From NCBI GenBank assembly GCA_018434685.1, contig JAHDOV010000010.1, forward strand, positions 124,001 through 188,000: 64,000 nt of DNA, read 5' to 3'. The stretch comes from Deltaproteobacteria bacterium. Its GTDB lineage: Bacteria > Desulfobacterota > Desulfomonilia > UBA1062. Both the position numbers and the translations under genes were made by a program. The notes under the pieces are model-generated. The model was not told the DNA's origin. It saw only the letters and a list, made by a program, of their open reading frames with translations, and searched no databases. Of this stretch, positions 35,033 to 42,652 are shown piece after piece. Numbering within the stretch: position 1 is the first letter of the stretch; each line of letters starts with the position of its first letter.

Positions 35033-36336
35033 TCAAGGCGAAGAACAGGACCGGTTTGATATTTTTTCCTGCATATGACTGGGAGATCACCCCGTCGCAT
35101 CCTGAACGGAAGGAGCGGCTGCTCTATACCCAGGACCAGGTGATGGAAGAAGGGGTGCTCGATATCAGGGGCATTCGTGAATTCAAGGCCGGGCTCGCCA
35201 GCCAGGAGGATATTAACCGTGCCCACTTCTGTGTTCCCGATGTGGCCTCGCGAATCACGCCGTCGCACAACGTGTCCGCGGGCGGGTGCATCGAGGCTGC
35301 CCGGCTCGTGCTCGAAGGGGTAGTGGACAATGCCTTCGCCTTGGTCAGGCCTCCGGGCCACCATGCCATGCGCGTGGTTCACGGTGCCCGTGGCTTCTGC
35401 AACATCAATATCGAGGCAGTGATGATCGAGTGGATCCGGAGACACTACCCGAGGATCAAGAAGATCGCCATTGTCGATACCGACTGTCATCACGGTGACG
35501 GGACCCAGGACGTGTACTGGCACGACCCCAATGTGCTCTACATCTCGATACACCAGGACGGACGGACCCTCTATCCCGGCTCGGGTTTCCCGGAGGAGTT
35601 CGGAGGGCCCCGGGCCCAGGGCATGACCCTGAATGTGCCGCTGCCGCCCAAGACGAGTGATGCGGGCATGCTCTACGTGATGGAACACGTCATCCTGCCC
35701 GTTCTCGATGAATTCAAGCCGGACCTTGTCATCAATTCTGCCGGTCAGGACAATCACTATTCCGACCCGATCACCAACATGTCGTTTACCGCCGGCGGCT
35801 ATGCCAGGCTCAACGAGATGCTCCGGCCGGATATCTGCGTCCTGGAGGGGGGATATTCCATCGAGGCGGCGCTGCCGTATGTGAACACCGGGATCATCCT
35901 CGCCCTGGCAGGGGTGGATTATTCCTATGTGAGGGAGCCGGACCTGGATCCCTCCAGGATCAAGGAAGATTCGAGGGTTATGGACTATATTAAACGCCTG
36001 AGCGAGAAGCTTCTCCAACTCTGGCACGATCGCAGCAGCATGCAGCCGCCGGACGGGCCGTACATGGAACGGACCAGGAGCATCTTCTACGATACCGACG
36101 GGATCTCCGAGACCCAGAAAGAGGTCATACGGATCTGTGAAGACTGCCCCGGGGTGTTCAGGATAAACTCCCATGCCTCCACCGGCTACCACATCCTCGG
36201 GATTCATGTGCCCTGGGGTGCGTGTGACGAGTGCCGGGATCAGGCTCAGAACTGGTTCGATTACCCCGATGATTATTTTTATGCCGTGTATCTCCAGGAC
36301 ATGGACAGGGATGCCTATACTGTAAAAGTGCTATGA
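35029..36336 (+). CDS. Histone deacetylase / acetylpolyamine amidohydrolase-family protein
   Basis: 435 residues from the ATG at 35029, which overlaps the upstream stop (ATGA) and has GGAG five bases before it. The zinc amidohydrolase signature is complete: RPPGHHA with His 111 and 112, zinc ligands Asp 152 and His 154 in DTDCHHGDGTQDVYW, and Asp 241 in SAGQDNHYSDP. It should remove acetyl or similar acyl groups from an amine. The last 75 or so residues after the catalytic fold hold two cysteine pairs (CEDC and CDEC) that could form a small metal site, not part of the ordinary enzyme. Its coupling to a hydantoinase-type ATPase and a patatin is unusual and suggests a shared amide substrate pathway. 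Confidence 0.88.
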   Translation: MIKAKNRTGLIFFPAYDWEITPSHPERKERLLYTQDQVMEEGVLDIRGIREFKAGLASQEDINRAHFCVPDVASRITPSHNVSAGGCIEAARLVLEGVVDNAFALVRPPGHHAMRVVHGARGFCNINIEAVMIEWIRRHYPRIKKIAIVDTDCHHGDGTQDVYWHDPNVLYISIHQDGRTLYPGSGFPEEFGGPRAQGMTLNVPLPPKTSDAGMLYVMEHVILPVLDEFKPDLVINSAGQDNHYSDPITNMSFTAGGYARLNEMLRPDICVLEGGYSIEAALPYVNTGIILALAGVDYSYVREPDLDPSRIKEDSRVMDYIKRLSEKLLQLWHDRSSMQPPDGPYMERTRSIFYDTDGISETQKEVIRICEDCPGVFRINSHASTGYHILGIHVPWGACDECRDQAQNWFDYPDDYFYAVYLQDMDRDAYTVKVL

Positions 36337-37226
36337 AGCTCAGGAGAAAGAAGCGGGTCGTTCTTATCCTTGGGGCAGGAGGGTCCAGAGGGCTCGCCCA
36401 TATCGGCGTCATCCGGGCCCTTGCAGAAGAGGGTATCCCCATCGACTGTATCGCCGGGATCTCGTTCGGGGCCATCATCGGGGCCATGTACAGCCTGTAC
36501 CTCGATATCGATGAGGTGGAGAGACGGCTTCGCGAGTACATGGAATCCCCCCTGTTCCAGGAGACCTGGCGGGAGATGGAACTGCCCGATCCGGATATGG
36601 CCCGCAGCTTTTTCGAGAAGATCCAGGCCACGATCAAGCAGGGCTACTTCTATACCAGGGCGCTCAGCAGGAAGTCGTTCGTCACGCCCGAGACCTTTGT
36701 CCTCCACATGAAGGAACTCGTGGGTGATCACACGTTTGCGGACCTGAAGATCCCGTTCAAGTGCTCCAGCGTCGATCTCATTACCGGAAATCCCATCATC
36801 TTCACCGATGGCGACCTGTTCCAGGCCCTCCAGGCCAGTTGTGCCACGCCTGGTTTTTTCGCGCCGGTGAGCATGCACGGCATGCTCCTGGTGGACGGCG
36901 GGGTTGCCGAGATGGTGCCCTATTACCTGGGAAAGACCTTCAATCCGGATTATACCATCGGGGTGGATGTTACCAGGGATATTGAGCCCATAAATGAAGA
37001 GACCGATATTCACCACAGTCTGGATGTGGTTTTCAGAAGCTACGATATCTCCCGGGACTTCATGAACGTCTACACGACCCAGGAGCTTGACTGTGTCATA
37101 CGGCCGGTTCTGGGCTCGTACAACTGGTCAGACTTCGAATTCTTCGACCTCTTTGTCGAGCAGGGCTACCTTGCAGCAAAGGAAAAGTTCCGCGAGCTCA
37201 AGAAGAGGATATTCTGGTTATCATAA
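36333..37226 (+). CDS. Patatin-like phospholipase (RssA/YchK type)
   Basis: 297 residues. Oxyanion-hole motif GAGGSRG near the N-terminus (GLAHIGVIRAL), nucleophile Ser 44 in GISFG, and the catalytic Asp 188 in VDGGVAE give the Ser-Asp dyad of bacterial patatins. There is no signal peptide, so it acts in the cytoplasm or on the inner leaflet, hydrolysing acyl esters. The ATG overlaps the stop of the deacetylase-like gene (ATGA). Last gene of the operon; repeat-bearing non-coding DNA follows. Confidence 0.9.
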   Translation: MKLRRKKRVVLILGAGGSRGLAHIGVIRALAEEGIPIDCIAGISFGAIIGAMYSLYLDIDEVERRLREYMESPLFQETWREMELPDPDMARSFFEKIQATIKQGYFYTRALSRKSFVTPETFVLHMKELVGDHTFADLKIPFKCSSVDLITGNPIIFTDGDLFQALQASCATPGFFAPVSMHGMLLVDGGVAEMVPYYLGKTFNPDYTIGVDVTRDIEPINEETDIHHSLDVVFRSYDISRDFMNVYTTQELDCVIRPVLGSYNWSDFEFFDLFVEQGYLAAKEKFRELKKRIFWLS

Positions 37227-37273
37227 CCGGGTGTACATTCTTTTAATGCTGAATGAAAATTGTGCATGGCTGA

Positions 37274-37351
37274 CAGAATTGGACGACCGAACGGACGCCC
37301 GCAGGGTGAGGAACAGGGATGTGCCGAATCAAACTACCAAAGAAAAAGCAC
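37274..37351 (+). repeat. Intergenic repeat family, partial copy 1
   Basis: About 78 bases containing GGACGACCGAACGG, CGCCCGCAGGGTGA and TCAAACTACCAAAGAAAAA. The inverted copy at 38140-38230 has the same elements with few changes. Confidence 0.7.
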
Positions 37352-37465
37352 ATTCCCGGGGGATTTTGGTTGGATGCACCAGACTGCATTAAAAGGTGTT
37401 GCCCATGTCCCTTTACTGAGGTGTCACCTATGTCTAGATACTATATCTAACCTATTGAATTATAT

Positions 37466-37640
37466 GTTACTTTCTTTGCTTGTGCAAAAGAAAGTAACCA
37501 AAGAAACACACCCCGCGAAGCCGCCTGCCTTTGGCAGGTACGCTCACTCGCACAGGAAAAATCCGCTCGCACTTAAACTCGCGCAGCTGCGCTGCGCTCA
37601 GACAAAAGTGCTCGTTTTCCGGATTTTCCCTGCACTCCTT
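37466..37640 (+). repeat. Intergenic repeat family, copy 2, with 12-bp hairpin
   Basis: Starts with a perfect hairpin: GTTACTTTCTTT (37466-37477) and AAAGAAAGTAAC (37487-37498) around a 9-base loop. Then ACCAAAGAAACACACCCCGC, GAAGCCGCC, a CTGCC..GGCAG mini-hairpin and a GCTGCGCTGCGCTC segment follow. The inverted copy 3 aligns along most of this length. Confidence 0.75.
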
Positions 37641-38029
37641 CGCCGACTTCAAGGGGGAATTGGGTCAGGTGCCGAGTTATCCCACTATGTCCTAAAAAAT
37701 AAATCACCTCAGTGTGAGGGCAGATATCCGGAAATTATATGTGCTTTTGGGCGATAGAACATACTGGTACGTTATCTATAATTATCACGTTAAGCCTTTG
37801 TTGCAAGTTAACAAAATTTTATTTGTAAGGTAAAATCACACAAAATATTTTATGTATGAAGGGAAAAATATAATGCCTACGTATAATGTATTTTAGATTA
37901 TCACATGTTCAGCATTTTCTCTTGATATCTACACCATCATGGGGACTAGGAAATCAAGCAGGGCTTTCTGTGCAGGTCGTGAATCTCAGCACCAAACCCG
38001 GGGCCCCTCGAAACCGGTGAGGGAGGGAG

Positions 38030-38260
38030 GGAAAAATCAGATAAACGAGCAATTCTGTTTGAGCGAAGCGCAGCGGAGCGAGTTAATTGCGAGCTGATTT
38101 TTCCCGAGTGAGCGAACGAACCCGAAGGGCGGCTTCGCGGGGTGCATTTTCTTTGGTAGTTTGACTCAGGCCATCCATGGCCTTCGCCCTGCGGGCGATC
38201 GTTCGGTCGTCCAATTCGGCTATCCTGCCGAATTGTCATTTAGCACTAAAAGAAAGTACA
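38030..38260 (-). repeat. Intergenic repeat family, inverted copy 3
   Basis: On the minus strand this reads through the same blocks as copies 1 and 2 in order: AGAAAGT hairpin remnant, GGACGACCGAACG, CGCCCGCAGGGCGA, TCAAACTACCAAAGAAAA, CACCCCGCGAAGCCGCC, CTCGCTCCGCTGCGCTTCGC. It is the fullest copy. Frames in it are not genes. Confidence 0.75.
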
Positions 38261-38355
38261 TATAAAAATGATGAATTAGACCATAAAAACTTGCTTCAGG
38301 ATCAAAGAAGAGGCCCCTCCTTAAGCGGCCGGAGCCTCATTCCTAACAATTCTGC

Positions 38356-39141
38356 CTACATTGCCCCCAGTCCGCCGTCGACCGGGATGATCGCCCCGGT
38401 CATGAAGTCTGAGGCCGGCGAGGCAAGGAACAGGGCCAGGCCCTTGATGTGATCTTCCTCTCCATACATGGCAAGGGGGATCTGTCCGATCATGATATCG
38501 AGGATACCTTTCATCTCCGGCTTGAAGATGTATTCCATCATGTCGGTGCGGAAGAACCCCGGCGCGATCGCATTGACATAGATCTTGTAGCGGGCGAGTT
38601 TTACCGCGAGGTTCTTGGTCAGGACCTCAATGGCCGCCTTTGACGGGTTGTACGCCACTGCGGGATGTCCCTCCTCGATGGAGCCGCGGGAGCCGAATAT
38701 GGAGGAGATATTGATGATCTTTCCGCCGCCGTTGTCCTTCATGATGTTCGCCACCTTCTGGGTGAGTACCCACACGCCGCGGACATTGACCGCAAATATC
38801 TTGTCCCACTTGTCCTGGGGGAACTCGAGCGTCGGTGCCCCCCAGGTGATGCCGGCATTGTTTACCAGGATATCGATGGCCCCGAATTCCTTCTTGGTGG
38901 CATCAACGAGGTTGGCGATGTCATCGTCGGATGCCATGTCGCACTTTACTGCAAGGGTTTTCACCCCGTATCCGGCAAGCTCTTTTGCCACTTCTTCGCA
39001 CTTGGCGACCTTTCTCGATGCGATCACCACGTTCGCGCCTGCCTCGGCAAGCCCGGTAGCGATGAATTTCCCGATGCCCCTGCCTCCGCCGGTTACGATA
39101 GCCACCTTGCCCGTTACATCAAACATCTCTTTCGCATTCAT
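38356..39141 (-). CDS. Short-chain dehydrogenase/reductase (FabG/Gno-like)
   Basis: 261 residues of the classical SDR family. Cofactor motif TGGGRGIG (17-24), NNAG (94-97), catalytic Ser 147 in INISSIFGS, and Tyr 164 / Lys 168 in YNPSK; the C-terminal ending PVDGGLGAM is typical. ASRK at the end of the second beta strand is compatible with NADP(H). It lies 40 bases after the fumarase beta gene with AGGAGGA before its ATG, so it is likely the last gene of that operon. Substrate unknown; 3-oxoacyl or sugar-acid reductase are the usual homologues. Confidence 0.9.
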   Translation of the reverse strand: MNAKEMFDVTGKVAIVTGGGRGIGKFIATGLAEAGANVVIASRKVAKCEEVAKELAGYGVKTLAVKCDMASDDDIANLVDATKKEFGAIDILVNNAGITWGAPTLEFPQDKWDKIFAVNVRGVWVLTQKVANIMKDNGGGKIINISSIFGSRGSIEEGHPAVAYNPSKAAIEVLTKNLAVKLARYKIYVNAIAPGFFRTDMMEYIFKPEMKGILDIMIGQIPLAMYGEEDHIKGLALFLASPASDFMTGAIIPVDGGLGAM

Positions 39142-39181
39142 TGAGTCCTCCTTCTTGTGCTGTATTTCCCCAAAGATTCCA

Positions 39182-39769
39182 TTACCCTTTTACGGGGCTA
39201 TCCAATAAGTGCTGCACTGCCTTGAACGAAGTATTTTCAATGTCCCTGTGCAGAGACCGTCCGAGGGAGTCCATGGTGACCAGCGCCGGAAGGTCTTGTA
39301 CCTTCAGGACCCACATGGCCTCGGGCTGGCCGAATTCGAGCAGGTGAACGGCCTCCACCTCGATGATGCGCTGGGCATAGTACTGGGCGGCTCCGCCGAT
39401 GAGATGGAGATACACGCACCCCTGAGCTGCCATGGCCTCGAGGGTTTTCTCCCCCATGCCGCCCTTGCCCATGATCGCGCCGGGCTGAAAGCGGCGGATG
39501 ATATCGGCCTGGTACGGTTCTTCCCTCATGGATGTGGTGGGCCCGGCGGCAGTCACCCTCCAGGCGTCATCCCGCCTCGTCACCACAGGGCCGCAGTGGT
39601 AGATGACGAGCCCCTTCAACTCCAGGGGGGGGGTCCCGCCGGAGGCAAGATACTTGTGAACCTGGTCTCTGGCAGTAATGATCCTTCCGCTTAAGGTGAT
39701 GCGCTGGCCCACTTGAAGGGTCCTGACGACCTCGGCCGGGAAAGGGGAGGTGATCTCCACTACCGCCAC
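39182..39769 (-). CDS. Class I fumarate hydratase, beta subunit (or tartrate dehydratase beta)
   Basis: 195 residues from a GTG at 39769, preceded by GGAGG nine bases upstream, overlapping the alpha gene by ten bases. It is the C-terminal half of two-part class I fumarases: GQRITLSGRIITARDQVHKYL, GLVIYHCGPVV, AAGPTTSMREEPYQAD, GAIMGKGGMG and GAAQYYAQRI are the family marks. With the alpha subunit it forms the [4Fe-4S] dehydratase; the reaction is reversible hydration of fumarate to malate. Sequence alone does not exclude tartrate dehydratase (TtdB). Confidence 0.9.
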   Translation of the reverse strand: MAVVEITSPFPAEVVRTLQVGQRITLSGRIITARDQVHKYLASGGTPPLELKGLVIYHCGPVVTRRDDAWRVTAAGPTTSMREEPYQADIIRRFQPGAIMGKGGMGEKTLEAMAAQGCVYLHLIGGAAQYYAQRIIEVEAVHLLEFGQPEAMWVLKVQDLPALVTMDSLGRSLHRDIENTSFKAVQHLLDSPVKG

Positions 39770-40638
39770 GCCGTTATGCCTCCGTTATCATTGAGCACGA
39801 CGCAGTACCTCCTCGTGGCCCAGCACGAATAGCTTGCCGTGACAAAGTAACAGGCAGGGTGCCTGCCTGCGGTCCCGATCTTTATGCCCAGGAGCGTTGT
39901 GTTTCCCCCCAGGCCCATGGGACCGATACCCAGGGAATTGGCCAGCTCGAGCGTGCTCTCCTCCAGATTGGCAATGGCGTCGTCCTGGTGCCTGTCGTCG
40001 AGTCTCCTGAAGAGCTGCTCTTTTGCAAGCAGGTAGCCCGAAGCCCGGTCACCGCCGATGCAAACCCCGAGGATTCCCGGGGCGCAGCCTTTGCCCTGGG
40101 CATGGAAGACCGCATCGAGAATACATCTGCGAACCCCCTCGAAATCTCTGCCGGCCTTGAGCCCCTCGTGGGGCAGGCTGTACTGGGTGCTCATGTTTTC
40201 GGAGCCCCCGCCCTTGAGCATCACCCGGACCTCCGTGGGACCGTCCGCAGGGATGAAATGAATCTGGGGCACATGCGCCCCGATATTGTTTCCCGTGTTT
40301 TTTTCCGTGACGGTATCCACGCAGTTCTGGCGGAGGATACCCTCCCTGGTGAGCTCGCTCAGTGCCTCACGGATGGCCGATTCGATCGCGAAGAAGTCCT
40401 TGCCGGGACAGCCCCTGATGACGGCGAGGAGGGTTCCCGTGTCCTGGCAGATGGGCAGGTTGTCGGTTTCCGAAAGGTCGGCACTCTCAACGATGGTGCC
40501 GAGGATGTCGTTGGCAATGGTTCCTGTCTCTTCACTCTGCCGGGCATGAACGAGTGCGTCGTATATATCCCCGGGCAGATGGGTGCTTGTCTTTCTCAGG
40601 AGATCATACATGCTGGCACCGAGGATCGATCTGTCCAT
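39760..40638 (-). CDS. Class I fumarate hydratase, alpha subunit (or tartrate dehydratase alpha)
   Basis: 292 residues. The iron-sulfur dehydratase catalytic subunit: SETDNLPICQDTGT (first cluster Cys 64), NNIGAHVPQIHF, the second Cys in GCAPGILGVCIGGDRASG, and GLGGNTTLLGIKI, with a late Cys in SCWATRRYC. The split alpha/beta form with an oxygen-labile cluster is common in anaerobes. It is 107 bases after mobA on the same strand, and is followed by the beta subunit and an SDR. Confidence 0.92.
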   Translation of the reverse strand: MDRSILGASMYDLLRKTSTHLPGDIYDALVHARQSEETGTIANDILGTIVESADLSETDNLPICQDTGTLLAVIRGCPGKDFFAIESAIREALSELTREGILRQNCVDTVTEKNTGNNIGAHVPQIHFIPADGPTEVRVMLKGGGSENMSTQYSLPHEGLKAGRDFEGVRRCILDAVFHAQGKGCAPGILGVCIGGDRASGYLLAKEQLFRRLDDRHQDDAIANLEESTLELANSLGIGPMGLGGNTTLLGIKIGTAGRHPACYFVTASYSCWATRRYCVVLNDNGGITAWR

Positions 40639-40745
40639 GGAGCATCCTATAGCACATTATTTCAATGAGATGAAATGAATTGTGGTTCAGATAATCCCCG
40701 CGGGCGGGAGGAATCTTCCATGCCAGGGGCAGGGAAAACCCCTGC

Positions 40746-41309
40746 TTACGGTGCTGAGTGCACCATGTCGGACAGGGTGTTGATGTTGGAGAACATTGCT
40801 TCGGGTCTGCCGAAGAGCCTGATCTCGTCTTCGGGGATGGCTACGGTGTCGACTTTCCCGAGGAGGTCTAAGATCTTGAATGAGTCCGCATCCAGGAGCG
40901 ATTTTACTACCGGCAGGATCCTCTTGTGGTAGATGGCGTGGAGGGGCTCCCTGCCTTTCGACCAAACAGGCAGGACAATGTCGTGATCATCCGCACGCGA
41001 GAGCATGTACGAGATGAAGTCCCTGTTGAGGTAGGGCATGTCCGCTGCAAAGACAAAACAGTGGTCGGTCTGCGAGGAGCTCAGTGCGGTATAGATACCC
41101 CCCAGGGGGCCGCAGCCGGGTCTGAGGTCCTCGACGATAGTGAAGGAGGGCAGGTCCTGGCGCTTATGACCGATGAGCACGATATCGTCGAACAGGGGGC
41201 TGATGACCTCGATGACGTGCTCGATCAGGAGCTTGTCGCCGACCTGGGCAACAACCTTGTCCCTGCCGAATCTCGTTGATTTTCCCCCGATGAGTACGAT
41301 TCCTGTCAT
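40746..41309 (-). CDS. mobA: Molybdenum cofactor guanylyltransferase MobA
   Basis: 187 residues. Attaches GMP to molybdopterin to make the guanine dinucleotide cofactor used by formate dehydrogenases. The nucleotide-binding N-terminus is GIVLIGGKSTRFGRDK (usual LAGGxSxRMGxDK), with GPLGGIYTAL and the metal-binding AADMPYLNRDFI further on. It is divergent from the formate dehydrogenase operon, whose catalytic subunit needs this cofactor, which supports the call. Confidence 0.88.
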   Translation of the reverse strand: MTGIVLIGGKSTRFGRDKVVAQVGDKLLIEHVIEVISPLFDDIVLIGHKRQDLPSFTIVEDLRPGCGPLGGIYTALSSSQTDHCFVFAADMPYLNRDFISYMLSRADDHDIVLPVWSKGREPLHAIYHKRILPVVKSLLDADSFKILDLLGKVDTVAIPEDEIRLFGRPEAMFSNINTLSDMVHSAP

Positions 41310-41737
41310 AGGAAAATCTAGTTATGAGGATGTCCCGGGAGTGTCAAGAAAAATAATTGACCGGATTCAGGCATGTGCATGATTGTCACGAAAAGAGGTG
41401 CCGGCTGATCGGTTTAACGAGCAGTGGCCGGGTGCGGGCAGATTTTATGCTTGCGGTGTGATATTTTTCTCGGGTACATCATGTAAACTATCTGCAGGTT
41501 GACCGGTTCTACCTTCAGTCAGCAGGGAGTATCTGCGTCATGAAGGACAATTCCCTACAAACATATCAGTGTCACACTGATTGTATATTCTCAATAAATA
41601 CTGTTTAATTATACCTCGCTGAATCATGAACCAATATTCAGTTTTCGCTTGATACCATAATATAGGCATGGTATTGAGAACGGCTCAGGTATATACAAAA
41701 AGAAACAGATACTCAAAAGACTAATAGGGGGGTAAAA
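41310..41737. other. Intergenic region upstream of the formate dehydrogenase operon
   Basis: 428 bases between divergent mobA and the NuoE-like gene. No ORF to call. It contains the palindrome and promoter described separately, and AGGGGGG at 41726-41732 as ribosome binding site for the GTG start at 41738. Confidence 0.5.
41565..41609 (+). promoter_or_regulatory. Candidate operator palindrome and promoter of the formate dehydrogenase operon
   Basis: ATCAGTGT-C-ACACTGAT (41565-41581) is a perfect 17-bp palindrome. It abuts a possible -35 box TTGTAT (41581-41586), separated by 17 bases from TTTAAT (41604-41609), a good -10 box. The start codon is 128 bases further on. Confidence 0.5.
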
Positions 41738-42244
41738 GTGGCTGGTATTGATACGTCTCAAGTCAATGCAGAGTTGGAGGAATTCACCTCGGAACAACTC
41801 GCCCAGGTCGATGCAATTATTCTTCGGTACAGAGGAAAACCTGGTGCATTAATTCCGGTATTGGAACAGGTGCAGGATGTATGCGGGTACCTTCCCATGG
41901 CCATGCAGCTGCGTGTGGCAAATGGGTTGAATCTCCCGGTGGCGAATGTCTACGGGGTTGTAACCTTCTATTCATTCTTTACCATGGTACCCAGGGGTAA
42001 GCACGTTATCAGGGTATGTCTCGGGACCGCCTGCTATGTGCGTGGTGGGAAGCGTCTCCTCGAGAGACTTACCGACATCCTGCAGATAGCTCCTGGCGAG
42101 TGTACGGCAGACAGGCTCTATTCGTTGGAAACCGTCCGCTGTCTGGGTGCCTGCGGCCTCGCGCCGGTTATCGTGGTAAACCAGGACACACACGGACAGG
42201 TAAAGCCTGCCAAATTAGAGTCATTACTGGCCCAGTACGATTAG
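41738..42244 (+). CDS. NuoE-like [2Fe-2S] subunit (HydC/HndA type)
   Basis: 168 residues from a GTG with AGGGGGG before it. Thioredoxin-like ferredoxin of the 24-kDa complex I subunit family. The N-terminal helical part (VLEQVQDVCGYLPMAMQLRVA) is followed by YGVVTFYSFF and the cluster cysteines in CLGTACYVRGG and RCLGACGLAPVIVV. In bacterial hydrogenases and formate dehydrogenases this subunit passes electrons between the flavin subunit and the catalytic subunit. First gene of the operon; ten-base gap to the next. Confidence 0.93.
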   Translation: MAGIDTSQVNAELEEFTSEQLAQVDAIILRYRGKPGALIPVLEQVQDVCGYLPMAMQLRVANGLNLPVANVYGVVTFYSFFTMVPRGKHVIRVCLGTACYVRGGKRLLERLTDILQIAPGECTADRLYSLETVRCLGACGLAPVIVVNQDTHGQVKPAKLESLLAQYD

Positions 42245-42253
42245 GAGTATGAC

Positions 42254-42652
42254 ATGGGAAAACTTACGATTGATGATTTAAAGAAGATAAAGGACAGGGT
42301 TGAAAAGGAAGATCAGTTCAGGGCAGGCAAGAAGCGGGTGAAGCTGACCGTTCACATGGGAACCTGCGGTATCGCCTCCGGCGCCAAGGAAATCCTTGAT
42401 ACCTTCATGGCTGAGATCAGCGAGAGCAATGTCGAGGATGTCTTGATAACCACTTCCGGCTGTATCGGTATCTGCAGTCGCGAACCCCTCGCCACCATAG
42501 AAGAGCAGGGCAAGGAGCCGATCGTCTACGAACATCTTACCCAGAACAAGGCCCGACAGATTTTCAAGAGACACATCCTGAACGGCGAAATCCAGAACGA
42601 GTTTGTTCTGGCAAGAGGTCGGGAGCAAGAAGAAAAGGGGGAGGGTAAATGA
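42254..42652 (+). CDS. Small thioredoxin-like [2Fe-2S] protein (HndB-like)
   Basis: 132 residues. After a charged helical N-terminus the core reads KLTVHMGTCGIASGAKEILDTF and TTSGCIGICSREPL, giving the spaced cysteines of thioredoxin-like ferredoxins such as HndB of Desulfovibrio and homologues in NADP-linked hydrogenases. GGAG precedes the ATG, and the last four bases overlap the next start (ATGA), implying translational coupling and a stoichiometric subunit. Confidence 0.88.
   Translation: MGKLTIDDLKKIKDRVEKEDQFRAGKKRVKLTVHMGTCGIASGAKEILDTFMAEISESNVEDVLITTSGCIGICSREPLATIEEQGKEPIVYEHLTQNKARQIFKRHILNGEIQNEFVLARGREQEEKGEGK

Larger units (their letters stand above)
37227..38355. other. 1.1-kb gene-free region with repeats
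   Basis: Between the patatin gene and the convergent SDR gene. Besides three repeat copies it holds an AT-rich stretch (about 37740-37940). ORFs of up to 165 codons here lie within the repeat and have no other support. Confidence 0.6.

Noticed and set aside
34696..36207. A 503-codon minus-strand frame opposite the hydantoinase and deacetylase-like genes
   Set aside because: Antisense to two coupled genes with intact catalytic motifs; no supporting feature.
37260..38452. Small ORFs (up to 165 codons) in the region after the patatin gene
   Set aside because: They fall in the repeat copies and read as repeat-derived peptides without ribosome binding sites.
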